From Massilia atriviolacea (GTDB taxonomy: Bacteria > Pseudomonadota > Gammaproteobacteria > Burkholderiales > Burkholderiaceae_D), in NCBI RefSeq assembly GCF_003953935.1, contig NZ_RXLQ01000005.1, positions 114,624 to 178,623 on the forward strand: a stretch of 64,000 nt of DNA, in the 5' to 3' direction. Below the pieces are notes generated by a model that was not told the origin of the DNA, did not search any database, and worked only from the letters and a program-made list of their open reading frames with translations. Shown one piece after another: positions 1 to 7,349 of this stretch (position 1 is the first letter of the stretch; each line of letters begins with the position of its first letter). The position numbers and the translations under genes were made by a program.

Positions 1-1
1 A

Positions 2-37
2 GGCTCGCTGAGCGACCGCGACGTGATGAAATCCTAG
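2..37 (+). CDS. C-terminal end of an upstream gene (partial)
   Basis: Twelve codons reading G-S-L-S-D-R-D-V-M-K-S then TAG run in from the left edge and stop 16 bp before the next start. Spacing and strand fit the last codons of the preceding gene, perhaps in the same operon as the ABC transporter that follows. Nothing can be said about its function from eleven residues, and the frame assignment rests only on the position of the stop. Confidence 0.3.
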   Translation, partial: GSLSDRDVMKS

Positions 38-53
38 CCGCGGAGCGCATCCG

Positions 54-1004
54 ATGCCAGCACTGTCATGCGCCCGCCGCCGCTTCCTGCTTGCCTGTGC
101 CGGGTGGACGGCCGGCGCGGCGACGGCCGCCGGCTTGCCCACCGTGCGCTGGGGCCTGTTTCGCAACTACCAGCCGGTCTACGTCGGGATCGCACAAGGC
201 CTGTTTCAGCGCGCTGGCGTGAATGTTGTGCTTTCCGGCAACTTCAGCAGTGGTCCTGCCCTGATTCAGGCGGCCGGTATCGGCCACATCGACGCCGGCC
301 ATTCGGCCATCACCGGCCTGGCCAATGCCGCCGCGCAGGGCGTGGGCGTGATCGGGGTTGCCGATTCGCAGACCGAATTCGCCGATGCGCCGCTGCAGCA
401 ATGGTTCGTCGGCGCGCACGCGCCCATCAGGACCGTGGCCGATTTGCGCGGCAAGCGCATCGCCGTCAACTCCCTGTCGGGATCGTTTTATTACACCACC
501 TTGATCGCCTTGCAAGGGCATGGGATCGGCAAGCACGAGGTGCACTTCGTCACGCTGCCGCACGAACGCCAGGAGCAGGCCTTGCTGGCCGGATCGATCG
601 ACGTGGCGTCCCTGATCGATCCGTACAGCGTCGCCGCGGCCGCCAATGCCCGGGTGCGCAGGCTGTTCACCGGGGCCGATGTGCTGGGCGAGCGGCAATT
701 CTCGCTCGTCTTCTTCCGCAAGAAGCTGGTGGAGGAACAGGCGCCGACCATCACCCGCTTCCTGACCGGCTACCGGCAAGCCATCGCCTTCCTGCGCGAC
801 GATCCCGCCGGCGCGAATGCGGTGATGGCGCAGGCGCTCGGCGTGCAGAACAAGCTCATCGTTCCGCACCGCTACACGGCGCATGCCCGCGTGCTGGTGC
901 GCGATGCGCAGTTCTGGCTCGACACCATGAGGGCGGGCGGCGAACTGGGGCGGGCGCCCGGCCTGCGGGTCGGCGACGTCGCGACCGACCGCTTCAATCC
1001 CTGA
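54..1004 (+). CDS. ABC transporter substrate-binding protein, NMT1/SsuA-like
   Basis: This is a predicted periplasmic solute-binding protein of 316 aa. The N-terminus carries twin arginines followed by FLL (residues 8-13) and an Ala-rich stretch ending near residue 26, so export by Tat or Sec is likely. The mature part begins with a strand plus the phrase NYQPVYVGIAQGLF, typical of the NMT1/THI5 and aliphatic-sulfonate/nitrate/taurine binding family, in which the N-terminal lobe contacts the ligand. It overlaps the permease gene by one base (TGATG), and the ATPase follows directly, so the three form one importer operon. The substrate cannot be read from sequence: the family covers sulfonates, nitrate, thiamine precursors and aromatic acids. 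Confidence 0.85.
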   Translation: MPALSCARRRFLLACAGWTAGAATAAGLPTVRWGLFRNYQPVYVGIAQGLFQRAGVNVVLSGNFSSGPALIQAAGIGHIDAGHSAITGLANAAAQGVGVIGVADSQTEFADAPLQQWFVGAHAPIRTVADLRGKRIAVNSLSGSFYYTTLIALQGHGIGKHEVHFVTLPHERQEQALLAGSIDVASLIDPYSVAAAANARVRRLFTGADVLGERQFSLVFFRKKLVEEQAPTITRFLTGYRQAIAFLRDDPAGANAVMAQALGVQNKLIVPHRYTAHARVLVRDAQFWLDTMRAGGELGRAPGLRVGDVATDRFNP

Positions 1005-1819
1005 TGCGGCCGCTCATGATGGCGCCGCTCCCGGCACCGGCCCGCCCGGGCTGGCTGGCCTGGACAAGGGGACACGCGGCGCGCCTGACCGGCGCCTGCG
1101 GCATCGTCGCGGTCCTGTGCGCATGGGAGCTGCTGGTCGGCCTGGGCGGGGTCGATCCGACCTATCTGCCGCCGCCCAGCGCGGTCGCGGCAGTGCTGCC
1201 CGGCTTGTTTCTGGACGGCCCGCTGATGGCGGACGTGCGGGCCAGCCTGAGCGCGGTACTGAGCGGCACCCTGATCGCCTGCCTGATCGCCTTGCCGGCC
1301 ACGGTGGCGGCCCATCTCTGCGCGCCCCTGCGCTGGCTGAGCGCGCCCATCGTCGAACTGGTCCGCGGGATCGCGCCGCTCGCCCTGCTGCCGGCCTTTT
1401 TGCTGGTGTTCGGCCTGGGCACCCGCAGTACCGTCGCCATCATCGTGTGGGTGGCATGGCCGCCGCTGTTCATCAATGTCCTGGCCGGCCTGGACGCCAC
1501 CGACCGCAGGCTGATCGAGGCGGCGCGCAGCATGGGCGCGACCACCGGCTGGCTGTTGCTGACGGTATACATGCCTTCGGTCGCCGGACATTTCCTGGCC
1601 GGGCTGCGGCTGGCGCTGGGCAGCGCCTGGCTTGCCGTGGTCGCCGCCGAAATGCTTGGTGCCAACGCGGGGATCGGATTCCGGATCCTGGAGTGGTCGC
1701 AAACCTTCCACATCACCGCCATGTATGGCGCCATCGTCGTCATCGGTGTCATCTCGCTCGGCCTGAACGGGGTGCTGGCCTGGGCCAGCGCCATGAGCAC
1801 GCGCGGACAGGCGCCATGA
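1004..1819 (+). CDS. ABC transporter permease, SsuC/TauC-like
   Basis: This is a 271-aa inner-membrane permease with about six hydrophobic segments. It belongs to the BPD_transp_1 family of nitrate/sulfonate/taurine importers. The cytoplasmic EAA loop is visible as EAARSMGATTGW followed by the conserved Pro-containing helix, which docks on the ATPase. The start is the ATG that overlaps the stop of the binding-protein gene. Its own stop overlaps the ATPase start as ATGA, so all three are translationally coupled. Another in-frame ATG lies five codons downstream and cannot be excluded as the start. Confidence 0.88.
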   Translation: MRPLMMAPLPAPARPGWLAWTRGHAARLTGACGIVAVLCAWELLVGLGGVDPTYLPPPSAVAAVLPGLFLDGPLMADVRASLSAVLSGTLIACLIALPATVAAHLCAPLRWLSAPIVELVRGIAPLALLPAFLLVFGLGTRSTVAIIVWVAWPPLFINVLAGLDATDRRLIEAARSMGATTGWLLLTVYMPSVAGHFLAGLRLALGSAWLAVVAAEMLGANAGIGFRILEWSQTFHITAMYGAIVVIGVISLGLNGVLAWASAMSTRGQAP

Positions 1820-2580
1820 GCGGCGGGCGCTGCGTGCTGCGGGCGGCGGCGCTGTCGCATGGATTCGGCGCACGCCGCATCCTGGGGCCCTGTTCGTTCG
1901 AGCTGCGCGACGCCGAGGTGGTCGCGCTCGTCGGTCCCAGCGGGGTCGGCAAGACCACGCTGCTGCGCATCCTGGCCGGACTGATACGCCCGGACGGCGG
2001 CACGGTGACCCTGTCCGGACACGGCGGCCAGGGCATTGCGATGGTATTCCAGGACTATGCCTTGTTCCCCTGGCGCAATGCCCAGCGCAATGTCGAATAT
2101 CCCTTGCAGATCGGCGGCATCGGCCGCGCCGCGCGCCGGGAGCTGGCGCGCGCGGCGCTGGCGCAGGTCGGCCTGGCCGCCAGCGCCGATCTCTATCCCG
2201 CGCAACTGTCGGGAGGCATGCGGCAACGGGTGGCACTGGCGCGGGCGATCGTGACGCGGCCCGCCGTGATGCTGCTGGACGAACCCCTGGCGGCGCTGGA
2301 CCAGGCCACGCGCCGCCAGCTGCAGGATCATCTGAGCGGCCTGTTCGCCCAGCTCGGCTGCGCGGTGGTGCTGGTCACGCATGACCTGCACGAGGCGGTA
2401 CGCCTGGCGGACCGGGTACTGGTGCTGGGCGGAAGCAGCGCGACGGTCGTGGCCGACCTGTACCTGGAGTCAGGAAACAGCGCCGCCCAGGTGATGCTGT
2501 TGCAGAAACTGATGGCACAGCATGCCGGCCGGGAGGGCGCCGGGCCGGCGTGCGCGCCCGGCGCCAGCCTTACTGCTTGA
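1816..2580 (+). CDS. ABC transporter ATP-binding protein, SsuB/TauB-like
   Basis: This is a 254-aa ATPase that powers the preceding permease. All core motifs are present in order: Walker A GPSGVGKTT near residue 40, Q-loop FQDYALFPW near 78, signature LSGGMRQRVALARA near 135, Walker B VMLLDEPLAALD near 153, and an H-loop His in LVTHDLHEA. The length is usual for the SsuB/TauB class. The start overlaps the permease stop by four bases. Its 3' end overlaps the convergent methyltransferase gene by 11 bp, with no room for an independent terminator between them. Confidence 0.92.
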   Translation: MSGGRCVLRAAALSHGFGARRILGPCSFELRDAEVVALVGPSGVGKTTLLRILAGLIRPDGGTVTLSGHGGQGIAMVFQDYALFPWRNAQRNVEYPLQIGGIGRAARRELARAALAQVGLAASADLYPAQLSGGMRQRVALARAIVTRPAVMLLDEPLAALDQATRRQLQDHLSGLFAQLGCAVVLVTHDLHEAVRLADRVLVLGGSSATVVADLYLESGNSAAQVMLLQKLMAQHAGREGAGPACAPGASLTA

Positions 2581-3115
2581 CATACACCCACACCAGCCGG
2601 CGCGCCGGCACCCCGTTGCTGAGCACCAGGCGTTCTTCCTGAACCGGGCCGTTCACCGCAAAACCGAGCTCGGACGCGAACTGCGCGACGCTCTCCTCGT
2701 CCCATGGAAAGACCGTGATGGCGGCTCCGATCGGCTCGCCCGGATTGGCGCGCATGAACAGCGAGCCGCCCGGCTTGAGCCAGGCATGCACCTTCCTCAG
2801 CGCCGCCAGGATCGCCGCCCTGTCGCCGAAATTGATGCTGCCCAGCGCCAGGCAGACATCGATGGCCGCGTCGGCGAAGGGGGCGTCGTGCAGGTCGCAT
2901 TGCAGGTCGGCGCCGTCGTTGGCGATATCGATGCCGATCAGGTTCGGTATCTTTCCCTTGAACGGATTGAAGCCGCAGCCGACATCGACCACGAAGCGCG
3001 GCCGCAGGGCGTTGACGCGATCGACCAGGGCATAGCCGCTCAGGGGAAACCGTTCGATCGACGCTTGCCAGGTGCGCGCGTTGAAAAAGCGCAGCAGTTC
3101 CTTGTTATCTTGCAT
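2570..3115 (-). CDS. class I SAM-dependent methyltransferase
   Basis: This is a 181-aa protein with a compact Rossmann-type methyltransferase fold. Motif I is VVDVGCGFNPF near residue 43, followed by the acidic residue in IGIDIAND that would bind the SAM ribose, and then CDLHDAPF and LKPGGSLFM, the post-motif III strand. A Shine-Dalgarno AGAGGA lies eight bases before the ATG. It starts 13 bp after the stop of the sulfotransferase-like gene and is the last gene of a minus-strand operon with that gene and the sulfatase-fold gene. The methyl acceptor is unknown; sulfated or phosphorylated small molecules or glycans are possible from context only. Confidence 0.8.
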   Translation of the reverse strand: MQDNKELLRFFNARTWQASIERFPLSGYALVDRVNALRPRFVVDVGCGFNPFKGKIPNLIGIDIANDGADLQCDLHDAPFADAAIDVCLALGSINFGDRAAILAALRKVHAWLKPGGSLFMRANPGEPIGAAITVFPWDEESVAQFASELGFAVNGPVQEERLVLSNGVPARRLVWVYVKQ

Positions 3116-3128
3116 GGCTTGCTTCCTC

Positions 3129-3848
3129 TCAGATGACGCAGGCCGCCGCCGACCTGGCCATGGCGTGGCAGGCGTTCAGCACATCGGCGGGGGGCTGGTC
3201 GCCCAGGCCCCAGCGGCGCTCGAATTCCAGTTCCGAGACGGCCTTGACCCCTTCCATGCTGTAGCTCAGGCCCAGTTCGGCCAGGATCGGCGCCATGCTG
3301 CGGCGCCGCACCAGACGCCGCCGGCGCTGCTCGACGAAGGCCGAGATGCAGGCATTGTCGGCTGCGATATGGGCCGCCATGTTGGACGAGCTTTTGTACC
3401 AGCTGTAGTCGGGGTACGTGATGCTGAAGCCGCCCGCCGCCTCCCACCAGGCCAGGCAGTCCTGGTCCGGCCGCTGGACCAGCAGGAAGCGCGCGGCCGG
3501 GAACAGCTCGGCCAGATACGGCAGGTGGCGCGAAAAGACATGGCTCTTGAGCAGTTTGATGCCGCCGGACTCGCGGTAAGGCGCCGCGAATTCCGCCAGC
3601 AAGGCTGGCTTGCCCATGCTGCCGATGTCGTCGAACTGGCGTCCGTACTCCATGCCGGGACCGAAGTAATTCCCGAAATGGAGCGTCCGGCTGTCGCCAG
3701 CGTAGGATCGTTCGAGGGACATATCCGAGCGGTTGATCCCGTCCGCATACATGAGTGCATGGGCAATCGCGCTCCATTTCGAGCCTGGTGTGCCCACCAC
3801 AAAAATAATATCCGCGCCGTCGCTGTTGAACATGGTGGTCACGCTCAC
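3129..3848 (-). CDS. P-loop sulfotransferase-like protein
   Basis: This 239-aa protein has the layout of a PAPS-dependent sulfotransferase. There is an N-terminal beta strand and 5'-phosphosulfate loop (FVVGTPGSKWSAI, near residue 17) and a later strand-helix (FLLVQRPDQDCLAWW, near 123) at the place of the 3'-phosphate-binding motif. A GIKLLKSH segment precedes it. The chosen start is a GTG. An ATG five codons downstream is equally possible, as neither has a clear Shine-Dalgarno sequence. The gene lies seven bases after the sulfatase-fold gene and 13 bp before the methyltransferase gene, so the three are probably cotranscribed. A kinase of related fold cannot be excluded. A second, distinct P-loop protein of this general class is encoded at 11131-11790. 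Confidence 0.65.
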   Translation of the reverse strand: MSVTTMFNSDGADIIFVVGTPGSKWSAIAHALMYADGINRSDMSLERSYAGDSRTLHFGNYFGPGMEYGRQFDDIGSMGKPALLAEFAAPYRESGGIKLLKSHVFSRHLPYLAELFPAARFLLVQRPDQDCLAWWEAAGGFSITYPDYSWYKSSSNMAAHIAADNACISAFVEQRRRRLVRRRSMAPILAELGLSYSMEGVKAVSELEFERRWGLGDQPPADVLNACHAMARSAAACVI

Positions 3849-3855
3849 GTGTGGT

Positions 3856-5199
3856 TTATTGACGAATGGTGTTGTACTGGACCAGCATGTCGGCCAGGCG
3901 CTGCTGGATCTGTCCTTCGCTGACCGCCAGCGGCATCTGCGCCGCGTTGAAGCGTTCGAGCCGGTTGACCGGCTCGATCGGGGCCATCCCGCCCAGGTAC
4001 TGTTCGAAGTCCGCCACGGTCCGGCTGAGCTTGTGTTCGCCTTCCCACACCGCCTCCTTGAACAGCAGATGGGGCAGGTGCCCTTGTTTTTTACCGTTCG
4101 CCATCATTCGCTGCTGGAATTTCACAAAACGGGCGGTGTCCGCCACATACGCCTGGGCATAGCCGCAGCGGCTGGCGTAGGCGGTGCGCTCGCGCACCGT
4201 CGATGCCAGCGAGATCCCGTCGACCGCCAGACGCCTGATGTGCTTGTCGCCGTTGAGATCGAGTATGGTGGGCAAGATGTCCACCGTGCGCACCCGTTCC
4301 GTATGAATCGCAGGCGCGACATCGGCGCCGATGAACAGCAGCGGCACCCGCAGCACCCCTTCGGCGACCGAATTGAAGTGGCCGAAGCTGTGCTCGTCGT
4401 ATTCTTCGCCGTGATCGCCGAACAGCACAATCAGCCAGCGCTTGCCTTCCAGGCGGCGCTTGAGCTGATCGATGAAGGCGGTAAAGCGGTGGCGCAGGAA
4501 ATGCTCGATGCCGCCCAAATACAGGCCGAAGATGTCCTCGGCGCGCCCGGCCTTCCAGAGCTCCTGGATGATGCGCTTGTAGCGCATCAGGTACTGCATG
4601 TCCTCTTCGTCGCGCAAGGTTTCGAACAGCTGGTCCTTGGGCAGGCTGCCGGCGGCGCCGATCTGCTGTTCCAGTTCGGCCAGCTTGTTGCGATAGGCGT
4701 CGCCGCCGTAATGGAGATTATGGAAACCGTAGGGCACGTGCACCCCGCCGAAGTGCGCCAGGCTGACCGACCGTTCGCTCTGGCCCAGCGCGTCCAGGTA
4801 AGCGCTGTCGCTTTCGACGATGAACTCGTCGATGCCGCGGTCGAATCCCAGGGTCGGGCCGAGAATGAGGGGGAAATCGCTCTTCAGGATGGTGCGGTAG
4901 CCGGCCCGCTGGGCCCGCGTAAACAAGGTGTCGCCGGTCAGCTTGCGGTTGAAAAACTCGAACACCCCGTGCCGCAATGGCCACTTGCCGTTCAGGATCG
5001 AGGCGTGCGATGCCGAGGTGTAGGGCGCGGCCGAGACGCAGTTGGCGAAAAACGCGCCCTGGTCGACCAGCTCATCGAGTACCGAGGTGTCGGGCGCGCG
5101 CAGATTCGGGTATTTCGACGGCCAGAGTTTGAGGGGATTGCGGCCGATGCAATCGCTGCGGAGGGTATCAATGGATAAGAGAACAATGTGATCGTACAC
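3856..5199 (-). CDS. sulfatase/alkaline-phosphatase superfamily hydrolase with a Thr nucleophile
   Basis: This 447-aa enzyme has the sulfatase fold. Its metal ligands are in SIDTLRSD at the N-terminus and FGDHGEEYDEH in the C-terminal half. The nucleophile loop reads APYTSASHAS followed by LNG and RHGV. The residue at the nucleophile position (about 60) is Thr, not the Cys or Ser needed for a formylglycine sulfatase, so a phosphatase, phosphodiesterase or phosphotransferase role is more likely than sulfate-ester hydrolysis. The start is the GTG at 5199, because a GGAG lies seven bases upstream. An ATG 17 codons further upstream (5250) has no ribosome-binding site. There is no signal peptide, so it should act in the cytoplasm. 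Confidence 0.75.
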   Translation of the reverse strand: MYDHIVLLSIDTLRSDCIGRNPLKLWPSKYPNLRAPDTSVLDELVDQGAFFANCVSAAPYTSASHASILNGKWPLRHGVFEFFNRKLTGDTLFTRAQRAGYRTILKSDFPLILGPTLGFDRGIDEFIVESDSAYLDALGQSERSVSLAHFGGVHVPYGFHNLHYGGDAYRNKLAELEQQIGAAGSLPKDQLFETLRDEEDMQYLMRYKRIIQELWKAGRAEDIFGLYLGGIEHFLRHRFTAFIDQLKRRLEGKRWLIVLFGDHGEEYDEHSFGHFNSVAEGVLRVPLLFIGADVAPAIHTERVRTVDILPTILDLNGDKHIRRLAVDGISLASTVRERTAYASRCGYAQAYVADTARFVKFQQRMMANGKKQGHLPHLLFKEAVWEGEHKLSRTVADFEQYLGGMAPIEPVNRLERFNAAQMPLAVSEGQIQQRLADMLVQYNTIRQ

Positions 5200-5288
5200 C
5201 GTGCTACTCCGGTTAATGTAGTCGGACACGACAGGCGCGCGGGCGGCCATGCGCCCGCGCGCCTGTCATGCAGCGAAGCGGGACATGC

Positions 5289-5834
5289 TTATTTCAGTTC
5301 TCCCACCAGATGGCATGCGCCGGCCCTGAAGCGCTGCCCGCCGGGCGGCGTGGACATCATCGTTCCCATATTTTTCGGCAACAGGATCCGGTCGAAAATC
5401 GACAGGTGGGGGACATACTGCGCGCCGACGTACGAGGTTTGCAGGCGCAAGCCCAGTTCCGCGTAGCGGTGCAGGGCGCGCATGTGCAAGTCATGGAGCT
5501 GCCCGGATTCGACGCGAAAATGGACGTTGGTCACGAAACCATTGCGATTCGTAAAAGTGCCGACACTGCTTACCTGAAACTCCGCCTGGGCCGGCGCAAG
5601 TTCCGTGGCCAGCGTTTCCAGTTGCCGCAAGACCTCGGGGGGCTGGAAGCCGCCGTACAGCAGGGTAATGTGGGGATCGAGCTGGCGTGCGATCACGTCG
5701 TCGGTGCCGAAGCGGTGGCGTTGCGCCGTGACATGGTCCACCAGCGTCTGGTCGACGCTGAGGACCAGTGCGCATTCGTGGACCTCGGTGAGCTCATCGG
5801 TTCTCAGACGGTTGCGCAGACTAATCCAATTCAC
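5289..5834 (-). CDS. 2H phosphoesterase (2'-5' RNA ligase / cyclic phosphodiesterase-like)
   Basis: This 181-aa protein carries the two His-x-Thr/Ser motifs that define 2H phosphoesterases: PHITLLYG near residue 54 and PHLSIFD near residue 144. Known members open 2',3'-cyclic phosphates, cleave 2'-5' bonds or act on cyclic phosphates of small metabolites, and the substrate here is unknown. It lies 89 bp upstream of the sulfatase-fold gene on the same strand and may belong to the same transcription unit. No signal peptide is visible. The length is typical for the family. Confidence 0.75.
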   Translation of the reverse strand: MNWISLRNRLRTDELTEVHECALVLSVDQTLVDHVTAQRHRFGTDDVIARQLDPHITLLYGGFQPPEVLRQLETLATELAPAQAEFQVSSVGTFTNRNGFVTNVHFRVESGQLHDLHMRALHRYAELGLRLQTSYVGAQYVPHLSIFDRILLPKNMGTMMSTPPGGQRFRAGACHLVGELK

Positions 5835-5962
5835 TAATGGAAGCTCCTGTCAGTTCGCCGCCAGGGCCCTGAGGCGCACGACGGCAGTTGGTGAACACAC
5901 GGCGCTGGCGCGCCAGCGCCGTGTGCGGGCGGGACATCAGGCGCGGCGAAAACCGCCGCGCC

Positions 5963-6253
5963 TCAAGCCTGGGCTTTCTGGCTCATCGACTCCAGCTCGT
6001 CGCTTGTCACCCTGGTAAAGTATTTCACGTCGCTCGCCTTGCCGTTTTTATCGTGGGTGACATGCAAGGTGCCGGCGCCGATATTCCACATGCGTTCCAC
6101 GTCGCCATTTACCAGCATTTTCATGGAGGCCGGCTCGCCATACGTCTGGTACAGTTCTTTATCGCCCTTGTTCAGCAAATCGCTCACCGGCTGCTGCGTA
6201 TCGCCGATGTTGGCGGACTGCACCGATACCGGAACGTTCGGATTGAGTATCAT
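5963..6253 (-). CDS. small protein of unknown function, paralogue A
   Basis: This 96-aa protein has no signal peptide. It is a clear paralogue of the protein encoded at 6783-7073: same length, with shared segments such as ASMKMLVNGDVER, GTLHVTH and DVKYF/DVKFF. The pattern of a Gly-Pro turn, a Trp strand and a last Gly-containing strand resembles the small BamE/SmpA-type fold, but that is only an impression. The start is the ATG at 6253, preceded at five bases by AAAGGG. An upstream ATG exists but is out of frame with the equivalent ATG in the paralogue because of a one-base length difference, so it is not used. The Shine-Dalgarno lies inside a conserved hairpin (see 6255-6274). Confidence 0.7.
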   Translation of the reverse strand: MILNPNVPVSVQSANIGDTQQPVSDLLNKGDKELYQTYGEPASMKMLVNGDVERMWNIGAGTLHVTHDKNGKASDVKYFTRVTSDELESMSQKAQA

Positions 6254-6254
6254 A

Positions 6255-6274
6255 ATAACCCTTTCTAAAGTTAT
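6255..6274 (-). promoter_or_regulatory. hairpin enclosing the Shine-Dalgarno of paralogue A
   Basis: In the RNA sense the 20 bases before the start read AUAACUUU, AGAA, AGGGUUAU. They can fold into a hairpin of up to eight pairs, including U-G pairs, that buries AAGGG. The hairpin ends one base before the start codon. The same structure occurs before the paralogue at 7075-7093 despite an indel. U-rich pairing to the Shine-Dalgarno resembles fourU-type RNA thermometers; this function is inferred. Confidence 0.45.
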
Positions 6275-6278
6275 GACG

Positions 6279-6298
6279 CACATCCATCCTAGAATGTG
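6279..6298 (-). promoter_or_regulatory. conserved CACAT-N10-ATGTG element in the leader of paralogue A
   Basis: An inverted repeat CACAT, ten bases, ATGTG lies just upstream of the hairpin. It recurs with identical spacing before paralogue B (7098-7117). It could be an operator or part of the 5' leader. Confidence 0.35.
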
Positions 6299-6782
6299 TA
6301 AAACGATCCTATCGCAAGCTTGCGCAAGTGGCAATATATTATTCGTGATCGATCGCGTCCGCACCATAGTCGCTTTATTGCCGCGCGGCGCCCGCCGCCA
6401 CGGTAATCGGACGGCTTTCCATGCCCAGCGCATGATGCACTGTCAAGCTATCGGCATTACCTATATATCCTATTCGAAAAAACCATCCTGATATCACCGG
6501 CCGCTTGTCGCCGCTGGCCTGTTAATATTCTTACGGGAAATATGGATATTAATAAACTCCGCCGCAATCGGATCGCGCCCAATGCGTTTTCCTCCGGGCC
6601 GCCATCGCGCCGCGCCCGTCAAGCGGGCCGATCGTCGGCAGCGCAACGGAGACGCCAAGGGCGCCTCCGTTGACCCGGATACGCTCCCCGGGCGGCCGGC
6701 GCGGCGCAAGCCCGGCAATGCGCCGTGCCGTCTGCGCCGCCCTATGGGAAAGCCGGCCGGCTACAAGAAAAATGACCGGGCA

Positions 6783-7073
6783 TCAAGCTTGCGTCAGCTT
6801 GGTCATCGTTTCCAGCTCACCTGCCGTGATGTTCATGAAAAACTTGACATCGGCGACCTTGCCGGTCTCCGTGTGGGTGACATGCAGGGTGCCCGAACCG
6901 ATGCTCCAGGTCCGTTCCACATCGCCATTGACCAGCATTTTCATCGACGCCGGCGTGCCGTACATCTGCACCAGTTCCGAATCGGCCTTGGTGAGCAAAT
7001 CATGCACGGACTGCTGAGTATCGCCAACGGTCATGGATTGCACGGATACTGCTATGAGAGTACTGAGAATCAT
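6783..7073 (-). CDS. small protein of unknown function, paralogue B
   Basis: This 96-aa paralogue of the protein at 5963-6253 shares length, start context and most of the central residues, including SVQS, GDTQQ, PASMKMLVNGDVER and GTLHVTH. It lacks a signal peptide and cysteines. The ATG at 7073 is preceded at five bases by AAAGG, which is again enclosed in a hairpin (7075-7093). The family is not one I recognise. It lies divergent to the glutaminyl-cyclase fusion gene, with 276 bp between their starts, so both may share a regulatory region. Confidence 0.7.
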   Translation of the reverse strand: MILSTLIAVSVQSMTVGDTQQSVHDLLTKADSELVQMYGTPASMKMLVNGDVERTWSIGSGTLHVTHTETGKVADVKFFMNITAGELETMTKLTQA

Positions 7074-7074
7074 A

Positions 7075-7093
7075 ATAACCTTTCTAAAGTTAT
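7075..7093 (-). promoter_or_regulatory. hairpin enclosing the Shine-Dalgarno of paralogue B
   Basis: In the RNA sense AUAACUUU, loop AGA, AAGGUUAU forms an eight-pair hairpin with one U-G pair. AAGG is fully in the 3' arm and the start codon lies one base beyond. It matches the hairpin before paralogue A. A translation switch, for example temperature-dependent melting, is the inferred role. Confidence 0.45.
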
Positions 7094-7097
7094 GAAG

Positions 7098-7117
7098 CAC
7101 ATCCATCTTAGAATGTG
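7098..7117 (-). promoter_or_regulatory. conserved CACAT-N10-ATGTG element in the leader of paralogue B
   Basis: This is the same inverted repeat with the same ten-base spacer as at 6279-6298. Conservation between the duplicated leaders supports a function in regulation of both paralogues. Confidence 0.35.
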
Positions 7118-7349
7118 AAAGTTCATGGTATCGCAACATTAAAAAACAGGCAACGATTTGTTTTGCCTTAAAAAATCCATGGTTGTAAAATGGACGCGGT
7201 TCCGGGAGTGCCGGCCTGTTTCGTCCGCTAATGAACCGGACTAATGCAACAGGGATAAAAACTGCCTGTCCGGGACCTGGCCGCCACGCCATGCGGATAA
7301 CATGTTCAATTAATTGCCAGCGATTTAATCAACCGCGCCGGAGCGAATT

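Larger units (their letters stand above)
6254..6782. other. 529-bp spacer between the two small paralogues
   Basis: The right end next to paralogue A holds its leader. The rest shows no convincing gene: a minus-strand 74-codon frame at 6494-6718 is Arg-rich and has no ribosome-binding site. A 12-bp near-perfect inverted repeat (AACGGAGACGCC and GGCGCCTCCGTT, loop AAG) sits at 6645-6671, downstream of paralogue B, and may end or stabilise its transcript; no T-run follows it. Confidence 0.4.

Noticed and set aside
5200..5250. ATG start for the sulfatase-fold gene at 5250
   Set aside because: There is no ribosome-binding site before it, whereas the GTG at 5199 follows GGAG by seven bases and begins directly at the first beta strand.
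6251..6433. Longer versions of the small paralogues using upstream starts
   Set aside because: The upstream in-frame region differs between the two copies because of a one-base indel in the otherwise conserved leader, so the leader is not coding.
6494..6718. Minus-strand 74-codon frame between the small paralogues
   Set aside because: Arg/Pro-rich translation, no Shine-Dalgarno, and it overlaps an inverted repeat; probably not a gene.
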